DNA from: Sphingomonas sp.
Lineage (GTDB): Bacteria > Pseudomonadota > Alphaproteobacteria > Sphingomonadales > Sphingomonadaceae
DNA: 10,236 nucleotides
Assembly: GCA_030146605.1 (NCBI GenBank)
Contig: JASLBO010000193.1
Coordinates: 1 to 10,236 of the forward strand
Direction: 5' to 3'
The translations under genes and the position numbers were made by a program. Positions 1 through 6,168 of the stretch are shown in pieces; the first letter of the stretch is position 1; each line of letters begins with the position of its first letter. The notes beneath the pieces are model-generated. The model saw only the letters and a list, made by a program, of their open reading frames with translations, searched no databases and had not been told where the DNA came from.

Positions 1-1
1 C

Positions 2-958
2 GGGCTGCGCCCCGACCGGCACGGCATCGTCGCCAACCGCATGGAAGATGCGGCACGGCCGGGCGAGATCTTCACGATGGCGAGCGACGATCCCTTCTGG
101 TGGAACGCGGCCGAGCCGATCTGGCTCGATGCCGAGCGCGCGGGCATCCGCACCGCGACGCAGTTCTGGCCGGGGTCGAACGTCGCGTTCAGCGATGCGC
201 GGCCATCGGACTGGCAGCAATTCAATCAGGCGATCACCAACACCCAGCGCGTCAACGGCGTGCTCGACGTGCTGCGGCGCCCGGCGGCGATCCGGCCGCG
301 ATTCCTGACGCTCTATTTCGATGCCGTCGACACCGCCGGGCACGCGTTCGGCCCGGCCGACACGCGCACGCTGGCGGCAGTGGCGGAGGTCGACCGGCAT
401 GTCGGGACGTTGCTCCGCGGGCTCGGCGAACAGCGCCAGCCCGCAAATCTCGTGATCGTCGCCGATCATGGCATGGCGGCGACGAGCAGCAGCCGGGTGA
501 TCCTGCTCGGCAAGCTGGTGCGGATGAAGGACGTCCACCTCGTCGAGCAGGGGACCTTCGTCAGCCTTGCCCCGCTGCCCGGCAAGAAAGCGAGCGTCGA
601 GAAGGCGCTGCTCGGCAAGCATCCCCACATCGAATGCTGGCGCAAAGGGCAGATCCCGGCGCGTTTCCGCTATGGCAGTCACCCGCGCATCCCGCCGATT
701 TTCTGCCTCGCCGAGTCTGGATGGCTGATCCAGGCGAAGCCGCCGGAGAAAAGTTTTGCCGGCGGCAATCATGGCTACGACAATTTCTCGCCTGATATGG
801 CGGCGCTGTTCATCGGCCACGGCCCCGCCTTCCGCGCGTGCCCCCTCGAAACTTTCGACAATGTCGACGTCTATCCGCTGCTCCGCCGCCTCCTCGGGCT
901 GCCGCGCAAGCCTGGGGTCGACGGCAGCGATGCGGCGCTCGCAGCAGCTCTCGAGTGA
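2..958 (+). CDS. Nucleotide pyrophosphatase/phosphodiesterase (NPP / alkaline phosphodiesterase family), 5' end outside window
   Basis: This is the C-terminal 318 residues of a metal-dependent phosphodiesterase of the alkaline phosphatase superfamily. The frame is open from base 2, and its first residues (GLRPDRHGIVANRMED) match the stretch just after the nucleophile region in this family, so the ATG at 41 is internal and the real start lies upstream. Counting from that internal Met, visible metal ligands are D97 and H101 in FDAVDTAGH, D142 and H143 in VADHGM, and H244 in GNHGYDN. The nucleophilic Thr, the first metal-binding Asp and any signal peptide would lie before the window. Family members hydrolyse phosphodiester or pyrophosphate bonds in nucleotides, usually in the periplasm or at the cell surface. 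The substrate cannot be read from the sequence. The MaoC-like gene follows 39 bp downstream on the same strand. Confidence 0.9.
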   Translation, partial: GLRPDRHGIVANRMEDAARPGEIFTMASDDPFWWNAAEPIWLDAERAGIRTATQFWPGSNVAFSDARPSDWQQFNQAITNTQRVNGVLDVLRRPAAIRPRFLTLYFDAVDTAGHAFGPADTRTLAAVAEVDRHVGTLLRGLGEQRQPANLVIVADHGMAATSSSRVILLGKLVRMKDVHLVEQGTFVSLAPLPGKKASVEKALLGKHPHIECWRKGQIPARFRYGSHPRIPPIFCLAESGWLIQAKPPEKSFAGGNHGYDNFSPDMAALFIGHGPAFRACPLETFDNVDVYPLLRRLLGLPRKPGVDGSDAALAAALE

Positions 959-997
959 GGGCTTGCCAAGTTTAGGTTTTCATCCGAAACTCACCTG

Positions 998-1450
998 ATG
1001 CTCTATCTGGACGATATCCATGTCGGCATGAAGCGCAGCTTCGGCGGCTATGCAGTTACCCGCGAGGAGGTCCTCGCCTTTGCCGGGAAATACGATCCCC
1101 AGCCCTTCCACCTTTCCGACGAGGCGGCGGCGGAGACCCATTTCGGGCGGCTTGCGGCGAGCGGCTGGCATACTTGTGCAATGACGATGGCCATGTTCGT
1201 CGAACACATGAAGGCGCATCCGCAGGCGAGCCTCGGCGCCGCCGGGGTCGACGAATTGCGCTGGCTCAAGCCGGTCTATCCCGGCGATGTGCTGCGCTGC
1301 GAGAGCGAAGTGCTCGAGGTCCGGCCGTCGCAGAGCCGCCCAGAAATGGGCAGCGTCCGCAACAGCATGACGACGTTCAACCAGCATGACGAGCCGGTGC
1401 TGCGTTTCACTGCGCTGGCGCTGATGCGGCGCCGCCCGACGGACGCCTAG
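998..1450 (+). CDS. MaoC-like dehydratase (hot-dog fold, R-specific enoyl-CoA hydratase type)
   Basis: This complete 150-residue protein is about the normal length for single-domain MaoC-like hydratases. The hydratase motif is seen as KYDPQPFHLSDEAA (about residues 31-44). D33 and H38 fit the catalytic Asp/His pair, and Q35 stands where classical members have Asn (DxNPxH). The following THFGRLAASGWHT is also typical of the family. Such enzymes hydrate or dehydrate acyl-CoA thioesters; the particular acyl chain cannot be told here. The start at 998 fits family N-termini (MLYLDDIHVG), although no convincing Shine-Dalgarno sequence precedes it (cacctg just upstream). It may be co-transcribed with the phosphodiesterase gene. 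It is convergent with the lipoprotein gene, with only 6 bp between the two stop codons and no terminator visible there. Confidence 0.88.
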   Translation: MLYLDDIHVGMKRSFGGYAVTREEVLAFAGKYDPQPFHLSDEAAAETHFGRLAASGWHTCAMTMAMFVEHMKAHPQASLGAAGVDELRWLKPVYPGDVLRCESEVLEVRPSQSRPEMGSVRNSMTTFNQHDEPVLRFTALALMRRRPTDA

Positions 1451-1456
1451 GCAACC

Positions 1457-1993
1457 TCAGTCGCGACGATCGCGTCGATTTTCGCGGCGCAGTTCGCGAC
1501 GATCCTGCGTGCGATCCCGCCGGAATTCGCGACGATCCTGACGGCGGTCCTCGCGGAATTCCGGCCGCGTCGTCTGGCCCTGCTGGAGGGCCCGACGGTC
1601 GTCACGACGCTCGCTGCGATAGTTCCGGCGGTCGTCTCGCCGCTCATTGCGGAACTGGGCCCAATTCTCGCGGATCTCTCTGCGATCGCCGCGCCAGTTG
1701 TTGCGGCGATTTTCCCAATAGCGCTGCTGGCCGCCATTCCAGCGGTGTGGACGGCGGTAACGGTCGTAAACGTAATAGCCCGAACCCGGATAATAATAGT
1801 CGCCATACCAACCGTAATACGAGCTGGCCAGGCCGCCATAACCGCCGCCGTAGCCATCATAGCCGTCATAATAGCCGCCGCTGGCATAGCCGACCGACAT
1901 CCCCGAATAGCCATAGCCATCCTCGGTGCAGGCGGCAGCGGTGAGCCCGAGCGCGGCGAGCAACCCAGTGGCAGCGATGCGGCGAAACAACAT
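1457..1993 (-). CDS. Putative lipoprotein with Tyr/Gly-rich and Arg-rich regions
   Basis: This 178-residue exported protein has no function I can assign. Residues 1-21 form a signal peptide (MLFRRIAATGLLAALGLTAA) ending at Cys22. The lipobox is weak (AAAC, with Ala rather than Leu at -3), so lipidation is likely but not certain. Residues 23-75 are rich in Tyr and Gly, followed by YYYPGSGYYVYDRYRRPHRW, a motif I associate with small envelope proteins of sphingomonads. Residues from about 90 to the end are extremely rich in Arg with Asp/Glu (RRDDRR, QDRRE), suggesting a long, highly charged helix. The start ATG has a good Shine-Dalgarno, GAGAGGA, about 8 bases upstream. A stress-type promoter lies 50-74 bp upstream of the start, so the gene is probably transcribed independently of apt, which lies 81 bp upstream on the same strand. 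Confidence 0.8.
   Translation of the reverse strand: MLFRRIAATGLLAALGLTAAACTEDGYGYSGMSVGYASGGYYDGYDGYGGGYGGLASSYYGWYGDYYYPGSGYYVYDRYRRPHRWNGGQQRYWENRRNNWRGDRREIRENWAQFRNERRDDRRNYRSERRDDRRALQQGQTTRPEFREDRRQDRREFRRDRTQDRRELRRENRRDRRD
1493..1540. repeat. Short direct repeat inside the lipoprotein gene
   Basis: The 15-mer TTCGCGACGATCCTG occurs at 1493-1507 and again at 1526-1540, exactly 33 bp apart, which is 11 codons. On the coding (minus) strand it underlies the repeated QDRRE units in the Arg-rich tail. The tail therefore probably grew by in-frame duplication of a charged 11-residue unit. It is a coding repeat, not a mobile or CRISPR repeat. Confidence 0.6.
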
Positions 1994-2042
1994 ATTGGCG
2001 ATCCTCTCGAGCGTCGCCGCTACGGACGGCTGACAGCTTGAG

Positions 2043-2067
2043 AACGTTACGGCGGGGGCGAGGTTCC
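2043..2067 (-). promoter_or_regulatory. Candidate EcfG (general stress sigma factor) promoter for the lipoprotein gene
   Basis: On the minus strand GGAAC (2067 down to 2063) is followed after exactly 16 bases by CGTT (2046 down to 2043). GGAAC-N16/17-CGTT is the known consensus for EcfG-type sigma factors, which run the general stress response of alphaproteobacteria under PhyR and NepR. The site lies in the 81-bp gap between apt and the lipoprotein gene, in the right orientation and about 50 bp from the start codon. That leaves a leader of roughly 40 bases. Both elements match exactly, but no transcription data are available. Confidence 0.6.
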
Positions 2068-2074
2068 GCTTGGC

Positions 2075-2614
2075 TCAATGCCCCTCGAAAGCCACCAGCG
2101 CGTTGACCGCGATCCCGTCGCCGCGCAGGGCCGCGGCCCCGCCCAGCTCGGGCAGGTCGACGACGAACGCCGCCTGAGTCACTTCGGCGCCCGCCTTGCG
2201 CAGCAGCCGTACCGCCGCCCGCGCGGTTCCGCCCGTGGCGATCAGGTCGTCGACCAGCAGCACGCGCGCGCCGGGGGCGCAGGCATCGGCGTGGATCGCG
2301 ATCCGGTCGGTGCCATATTCGAGCGCATAATCCTCGGCGATCGTCGCGCCGGGCAGCTTGCCGTCCTTGCGGATCAGCAGCACGCCGGTGCCCAGTTTCA
2401 CCGCCAGCGCCGCGCCGAACAGAAAGCCGCGCGCCTCGATGCCGGCGACGAGGTCGATCTCGCCGTCGACCTCCTCCGCCATGCGCTCGATCGTCAGCCG
2501 CAGCCCGTCGGCGTCGAGCAGCAGGGTGGTGATGTCTCGAAACTGGATCCCCGGCTTGGGGAAATCGGGGATAGTCCGGATTCGCCGCCGGATGTCGTCA
2601 TTGTCGTTCGCCAT
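2075..2614 (-). CDS. apt: Adenine phosphoribosyltransferase
   Basis: Apt joins adenine to PRPP to give AMP and pyrophosphate, a cytoplasmic purine salvage step. The 179-residue product has the usual family length. It shows the N-terminal IPDFPKPGIQFRDITTLL block (about 15-32), the GIEARGFLFG block (58-67) and the PRPP-binding loop VLLVDDLIATGGT (118-130) with the two adjacent Asp. I chose the ATG at 2614 because GAAGG lies 8 bases upstream. An upstream in-frame TTG at 2629 overlaps the terminator T-run and would add five residues (MKVRI), which is less likely. The gene follows petC with a strong intrinsic terminator in between, so it is either expressed by read-through or from a promoter I cannot place. 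The lipoprotein gene lies 81 bp downstream. Confidence 0.95.
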   Translation of the reverse strand: MANDNDDIRRRIRTIPDFPKPGIQFRDITTLLLDADGLRLTIERMAEEVDGEIDLVAGIEARGFLFGAALAVKLGTGVLLIRKDGKLPGATIAEDYALEYGTDRIAIHADACAPGARVLLVDDLIATGGTARAAVRLLRKAGAEVTQAAFVVDLPELGGAAALRGDGIAVNALVAFEGH

Positions 2615-2627
2615 GATCCGGACCTTC

Positions 2628-2664
2628 AAAAAGGAACCCGCCGAGCAATGCTCCGGCGGGTTCC
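2628..2664 (-). terminator. Intrinsic terminator after petC, immediately upstream of apt
   Basis: GGAACCCGCCG (2633-2643) is perfectly complementary to CGGCGGGTTCC (2654-2664), an 11-bp GC-rich stem. Inner AGC/GCT pairs can lengthen the stem across one bulged base. Read on the minus strand the stem is followed directly by TTTTT (2632-2628), the classic rho-independent arrangement. On the plus strand no T-run follows, so it acts in the petABC direction. The T-run runs straight into the apt Shine-Dalgarno (GAAGG, 2627-2623). Confidence 0.85.
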
Positions 2665-2695
2665 GTTAGTTCAGCGACGCGATCAGCTGGCTGCC

Positions 2696-3529
2696 TTAAT
2701 GCTTCACGCCCCGCCACACGGTCAGGTACGCGCCGTAAGCGAGCCCCGTCGCGATCAGCAGAAACAGCACCACGGCGAGACCCGCCGAGTGGCGACGCTG
2801 CATCGTCGGCTCCGCGGTCCAGACGAGGAACGCCGAGACGTCCTTGGCCATCTGGTCGACCGTCGCGCGCGTGCCGTCCGAATAGGTGACCTGATTCTCG
2901 CTGGTCAGCGGCGGCGGCATCGAGATGTTGAGGTTGGGGAAATAGGGGTTGTAGTACGAACCGTCCGGCGTCTTGGCGCCTGGGAACTTGTGGAGCAATT
3001 CAGCCGGCTGCTTCGCCTCATAGCCGGTCAGCAGCGAGTAGACATAGGCGCCGCCGTCATGCCGCGCCTTTGCCATCAGGGTCAGATCCGGCGGCGAGCC
3101 GGTGCCCGGATAATAGACCTTGGGAAAGCGGTCCGACGCCAGGTTGTCGCGCTCGCCCCAGGTGCCGGCCTTGGGGTCCTGCACCGGCTGCTTGATCGGC
3201 CAATCCTTGGCGATCTTCTTCACCTCGGCTTCGTTGTAACCGATCTGCTGGAGATCGCGGAACGAGACGAGGTTCAGCGAATGGCAGCTCGCGCAGACCT
3301 TTTCATAGACCAGGAAGCCGCGCTGGATCTGCGCGTTGTCGAACTTGCCGAACGGACCGTCCGAGGCGAGCTTCAGTTCCTTGGCATGATGATGGAATTC
3401 CTCCTCGGCGGTCGGCTGCGGCGGCTCCTTCACCAGACCGGTGATGGTGCCGATCAGCGACAGGAACAGCACGAAGACGAAGCCGAGACCGATCAGGAAC
3501 TTGATCGAGCGCATGAACAGCGGAAGCAT
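2696..3529 (-). CDS. petC: Cytochrome c1, haem subunit of the cytochrome bc1 complex
   Basis: This is the membrane-anchored c-type haem subunit of complex III, which passes electrons from the Rieske protein to a soluble or membrane cytochrome c in the periplasm. Of 277 residues, CASCH (79-83) is the covalent haem site with H83 as axial ligand. M204 in NISMPPPL fits the conserved sixth ligand. The C-terminal anchor is a hydrophobic stretch at about 238-268, ending in a basic tail (VWRGVKH). The N-terminus (about 9-33) is also a long hydrophobic segment with no clear AxA cleavage site, so it may stay as a second anchor. An AAGGGG Shine-Dalgarno precedes ATG 3529; Met6 is a possible alternative start. 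The gap to petB is 15 bp, so co-translation in one operon is expected. Confidence 0.95.
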   Translation of the reverse strand: MLPLFMRSIKFLIGLGFVFVLFLSLIGTITGLVKEPPQPTAEEEFHHHAKELKLASDGPFGKFDNAQIQRGFLVYEKVCASCHSLNLVSFRDLQQIGYNEAEVKKIAKDWPIKQPVQDPKAGTWGERDNLASDRFPKVYYPGTGSPPDLTLMAKARHDGGAYVYSLLTGYEAKQPAELLHKFPGAKTPDGSYYNPYFPNLNISMPPPLTSENQVTYSDGTRATVDQMAKDVSAFLVWTAEPTMQRRHSAGLAVVLFLLIATGLAYGAYLTVWRGVKH

Positions 3530-3544
3530 TTTCTCGATTCCCCT

Positions 3545-4834
3545 TTACGCGCTCAGCGCCGTTTCGGTCATCCGCGAGCCGCCATGGTCGCCCAGCACTG
3601 CCTCGGTGATCGAATTGGGCAGCGGCTTCGGACGCTCGAGGCGCGAGATGATCGGCACGATGATAAGGAAGTGCGCGAAATAATAAGCGGCAGTGATCTG
3701 GCTGATGATGACCACCGCCGGCGTCGCGGCCGAGCCGCCGCAATAACCGAGCACCAGCACGTCGAGCACCAGCACCCAGAAGGCGATGCGGTACATCGGG
3801 CGGAAGTTCGCGGAACGCACCGGCGACTTGTCGAGCCATGGCAGGAAGAACAGCAGCAGGATCGAGCCGAACATCGCCACCACGCCCCACAGCTTCGCCG
3901 GGATGATGAAGTCCGCGGTGAACGCGCGCAGGATCGCGTAGAACGGCCAGAAATACCATTCGGGAACGATGTGCGCGGGGGTCGAGAGCGGGTTCGCCGG
4001 GATGTAATTGTCCGGATGGCCCAGCAGATCGGGGTAGAAGAAGATCAACGTCGCGAAGACGATCATGAACACGCCGACGCCGAAGCCGTCCTTCGCAGTA
4101 TAGTAAGGATGGAACGGAACGGTGTCCTGCTCGCCCTTCACTTCCACGCCGGTCGGGTTGCCCGAGCCGGGGATGTGGAGCGCCCAGATGTGGAGGATCA
4201 CCGCGCCGGCGATCACGAAGGGCAGCAGATAGTGGAGCGAGAAGAAGCGGTTGAGCGCGGCATCGTCCGGCGCATAGCCGCCGAGCAGCCACACCCGGAT
4301 CCATTCGCCGACAACCGGGATCGCCGAGAAGAAGCCGGTGATCACCTGCGCGCCCCAGAAGCTCATCTGCCCCCAGGGAAGAACATAGCCCATGAACGCC
4401 GTGGCCATCAGCAGCAGGAAGATCACCACGCCGATCAGCCACACCATCTCGCGTGGCGCCTTGTACGATCCGTAATAGAGCCCGCGGAAGATGTGGATAT
4501 AGACCACGAGCAGGAACATGCTGGCGCCGTTGGCATGCGCGAAGCGCAGGAACCAGCCGGCGTTGACGTCGCGCATGATCGTGCCGTTGATCGATTCGAA
4601 CGCGCCGGCGGCCGACGAGTGGAAATGCATCGCGAGCACGATGCCGGTGACGATCTGGACGACCAGCGCCACCCCGGCGAGCACGCCGAAATTCCAGAAA
4701 TAGTTGAGGTTGCGCGGGACCGGATAGCCGGCGCCTATCGCGTTATAGACGAAGCGCGGCAGCGGAAGACGGCTGTCGATCCACTGCGTCAGCGGGTTCT
4801 TGGGTTCGTAATGGCGTGCCCAGGGGAAGCTCAT
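3545..4834 (-). CDS. petB: Cytochrome b of the cytochrome bc1 complex
   Basis: This is the quinol-oxidising, two-haem integral membrane core of complex III. The 429-residue length is normal for a full-length bacterial cytochrome b (not split as in b6f). The bis-histidine haem ligands show the canonical spacing: H100 and H114 in the second helix, H201 and H215 in the fourth, each pair 14 apart. The Qo-site PEWY motif is at 291-294, and [18 protein letters not shown] (149-166) is the other conserved Qo segment. About eight hydrophobic helices can be followed. The Shine-Dalgarno (GAGGA) overlaps the petA stop codon, and the two genes are 12 bp apart, so translation is probably coupled. The gene is also called fbcB. 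No key residue is missing. Confidence 0.97.
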   Translation of the reverse strand: MSFPWARHYEPKNPLTQWIDSRLPLPRFVYNAIGAGYPVPRNLNYFWNFGVLAGVALVVQIVTGIVLAMHFHSSAAGAFESINGTIMRDVNAGWFLRFAHANGASMFLLVVYIHIFRGLYYGSYKAPREMVWLIGVVIFLLLMATAFMGYVLPWGQMSFWGAQVITGFFSAIPVVGEWIRVWLLGGYAPDDAALNRFFSLHYLLPFVIAGAVILHIWALHIPGSGNPTGVEVKGEQDTVPFHPYYTAKDGFGVGVFMIVFATLIFFYPDLLGHPDNYIPANPLSTPAHIVPEWYFWPFYAILRAFTADFIIPAKLWGVVAMFGSILLLFFLPWLDKSPVRSANFRPMYRIAFWVLVLDVLVLGYCGGSAATPAVVIISQITAAYYFAHFLIIVPIISRLERPKPLPNSITEAVLGDHGGSRMTETALSA

Positions 4835-4846
4835 CTGCGTCTATCC

Positions 4847-5431
4847 TCAACCGACCACGACGACAGTGTCGGACGTGAATGCATATTCGGGGACCACCAG
4901 GTTGGTGGGCGCCGGGCCCGAACGGATGCGGCCGGCGGTGTCATAGGCCGAGCCGTGGCACGGGCAGAAATAGCCGCCGAACGGCCCGCGATTCTCGCCC
5001 TCGCCCGCGCCAAGCGGCACGCAGCCGAGATGGGTGCACACGCCGAGCGTGATCAGCCACTGCTGCTTGCCTTCCTTGGTGCGCTCGGCGAGTGTCTGCG
5101 GATCCCGCAGGCTCGATACCGGAACCGCATCGGCAGCGGCGATCTCGGCCGGCGTCAGGTTACGGACGAACAAAGGCTGCTTGCGGAAGCTGGTCTTGAT
5201 CGCCTGGCCCGGCTCGATCGCGGAAACGTCGATCTCGGTAGTCGATTGCGCGAGCACGTCGGCCGAGGGATTCATCGAATTGATCAGCGGCAGCACGGTC
5301 ACCGCCGCGCCCACGCCCGCGAACGCGACCGCGGCGATCTGCAGATAGTCGCGGCGGCGCGGGTTCTCGATCACATCGCCTGGGGGGACCACGGTCTGGG
5401 TCGGGGAAACACCGTCTTCAAGCGTTGCCAT
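4847..5431 (-). CDS. petA: Rieske iron-sulfur protein of the cytochrome bc1 complex
   Basis: This is the [2Fe-2S] subunit that takes the first electron from quinol at the Qo site and hands it to cytochrome c1. In the 194-residue product, box I is CTHLGC (132-137) and box II is CPCHG (156-160). Cluster ligands are C132, H134, C156 and H159, with C137 and C158 placed for the stabilising disulfide. An N-terminal twin-arginine segment (PRRRDYLQ, 24-31) followed by a hydrophobic stretch (32-50) fits Tat export with a retained membrane anchor, as is usual for this protein. AAGGG sits 7 bases before ATG 5431. It is the first gene of the petABC operon, and trmL diverges from it. The order Rieske, cytochrome b, cytochrome c1 is the standard bacterial arrangement. 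Confidence 0.96.
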   Translation of the reverse strand: MATLEDGVSPTQTVVPPGDVIENPRRRDYLQIAAVAFAGVGAAVTVLPLINSMNPSADVLAQSTTEIDVSAIEPGQAIKTSFRKQPLFVRNLTPAEIAAADAVPVSSLRDPQTLAERTKEGKQQWLITLGVCTHLGCVPLGAGEGENRGPFGGYFCPCHGSAYDTAGRIRSGPAPTNLVVPEYAFTSDTVVVVG

Positions 5432-5540
5432 GCTTCAGCCCTTGCACTTCAGAACAAACCCGCGACGACCGCGCGGGGGTAACCGGACGCAGGCGCATAC
5501 GCGCCCAGAGCCGCCCGGTGCCCCCGGTGGCTTGGCCGGC

Positions 5541-5570
5541 CTGATAGACGTGGCGAAGCGGCTTTGCCAA
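5541..5570 (-). promoter_or_regulatory. Candidate sigma-70-type promoter for petABC
   Basis: On the minus strand TTGGCA (5570-5565) and TATCAG (5546-5541) are separated by 18 bases and resemble -35 and -10 boxes (5 of 6 and 4 of 6 matches to TTGACA and TATAAT). This would give a leader of about 100 bases before petA, containing a small hairpin (CCCGCG/CGCGGG, 5459-5477). It is the best promoter I can find in the 228-bp divergent region, but alphaproteobacterial promoters are degenerate. Confidence 0.35.
5551..5569. promoter_or_regulatory. 19-bp dyad inside the presumed petABC promoter spacer
   Basis: TGGCGAAG and CTTTGCCA flank a CGG centre. The arms are complementary apart from one G/T position. 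The dyad lies between the proposed -10 and -35 boxes of petABC and covers part of the -35 box. It could be a regulator binding site or an RNA hairpin if transcribed. I cannot name a regulator for it. Confidence 0.35.
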
Positions 5571-5602
5571 CAAGGATTTTGCCGGAGGATGACGCCTCCC
5601 TT

Positions 5603-5631
5603 TCATCACCCGCGCTTCGCAGGGGTGACGA
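5603..5631. repeat. Imperfect inverted repeat (possible dispersed palindrome) upstream of trmL
   Basis: TCATCACCC (5603-5611) pairs with GGGTGACGA (5623-5631) with one mismatch. Inside this, GCG (5612-5614) pairs with CGC (5618-5620), with a two-base bulge. Short palindromes with CACCCCTGCGAAG-like cores are, to my recollection, scattered between genes in sphingomonad genomes. Only one copy is in this window, so repetition cannot be shown here. There is no T-run, so it is not an obvious terminator. Confidence 0.4.
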
Positions 5632-5659
5632 TAAGCGAAGTGACGGGTAAAGCCCCGCC

Positions 5660-6109
5660 ATGCGCCTCGCTTTGTTCCAGCCCGAGATCGCCGGCAATGT
5701 CGGTGCCGTCCTGCGCCTCGGCGCCTGTTTCGGCGTCGGCATCGACATCGTCGAGCCGATGGGATTTCCGTGGAGCGACAAGGCGCGCAAGCGATCTGCG
5801 ATGGACTATGACGACAAGGTCGAGGTTACCCGTCACGCCGATTTCGATGCGTTCATGGCTGGTGTGCCGGGCCGCCTGGTCCTGTTGACCACCCGCGGCG
5901 GCACGCGGCTGCCCGACGCGACATTCCAGCCCGACGACACGCTGCTGCTCGGCTCGGAAAGCGCCGGCGCGCCGGATTTCGTCCACGCCCGCGCCGATCT
6001 GGCGGTGCGCATTCCGCTGGCCCCGGGACTGCGCTCGCTCAACCTCTCGGTCGCCGCCGGCATCGCGCTCGGCGAAGCGCTGCGCCAGACCAACGGCTGG
6101 CCCGCCTGA
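5660..6109 (+). CDS. trmL: tRNA (cytidine(34)-2'-O)-methyltransferase
   Basis: TrmL methylates the 2'-hydroxyl of the wobble base (C/U34) of leucine tRNAs, using S-adenosylmethionine, in the cytoplasm. The 149-residue product has the short, single-domain length of this SPOUT family. Three family blocks are visible: LALFQPEIAGNVGAVLRLGA (3-22), which begins like E. coli TrmL; the glycine-rich LLLGSESAGAP; and PLAPGLRSLNLSVAAGIALGEAL at the C-terminal knot that binds the cofactor. IVEPMGFPW is another strongly conserved stretch. The start is fixed by homology; the Shine-Dalgarno is weak (gggtaaag about 8 bases upstream). hemF lies 59 bp downstream on the same strand and may be co-transcribed. 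The petABC operon diverges 228 bp upstream. Confidence 0.93.
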   Translation: MRLALFQPEIAGNVGAVLRLGACFGVGIDIVEPMGFPWSDKARKRSAMDYDDKVEVTRHADFDAFMAGVPGRLVLLTTRGGTRLPDATFQPDDTLLLGSESAGAPDFVHARADLAVRIPLAPGLRSLNLSVAAGIALGEALRQTNGWPA

Positions 6110-6116
6110 CCTGGGG

Positions 6117-6129
6117 GGACAATCTGTCC
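6117..6129. other. Small dyad between trmL and hemF
   Basis: GGACA and TGTCC flank ATC in the 59-bp trmL-hemF gap. As RNA the stem can be lengthened by neighbouring G-C and G-U pairs. No T-run follows, so it is not a clear terminator. It does not match the FNR-type TTGAT-N4-ATCAA site that might be expected near an oxygen-linked haem gene. Its function is unknown. Confidence 0.25.
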
Positions 6130-6168
6130 TCTCGACACGCTTCCTCGCCCGCGCCTATCAGCCGGCAC

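Noticed and set aside
1493..1540. Spaced direct repeats considered as a CRISPR remnant
   Set aside because: There are only two copies of 15 bp at an 11-codon spacing, lying in frame within a repetitive coding region.
1447..1920. Minus-strand 157-codon frame inside the lipoprotein gene, rich in Met, Ala, Ile and Thr
   Set aside because: It overlaps the lipoprotein gene in another frame on the same strand and has repetitive composition produced by the YG/R codon pattern. The frame with signal peptide, Shine-Dalgarno and promoter is the real one.
2615..2629. TTG start adding five residues to Apt
   Set aside because: The TTG lies in the terminator T-run and overlaps the Shine-Dalgarno that serves ATG 2614, and family members begin near MANDNDD-like sequences.
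2078..5482. An open frame of 1134 codons on the plus strand opposite apt, petC, petB and petA
   Set aside because: The opposite strand holds four unmistakable genes with all catalytic and ligand residues. The plus-strand translation is a low-complexity mix of Arg, His, Asp and Glu with no domain. Such long antisense frames are expected in GC-rich DNA, where stop codons are rare opposite well-used codons.
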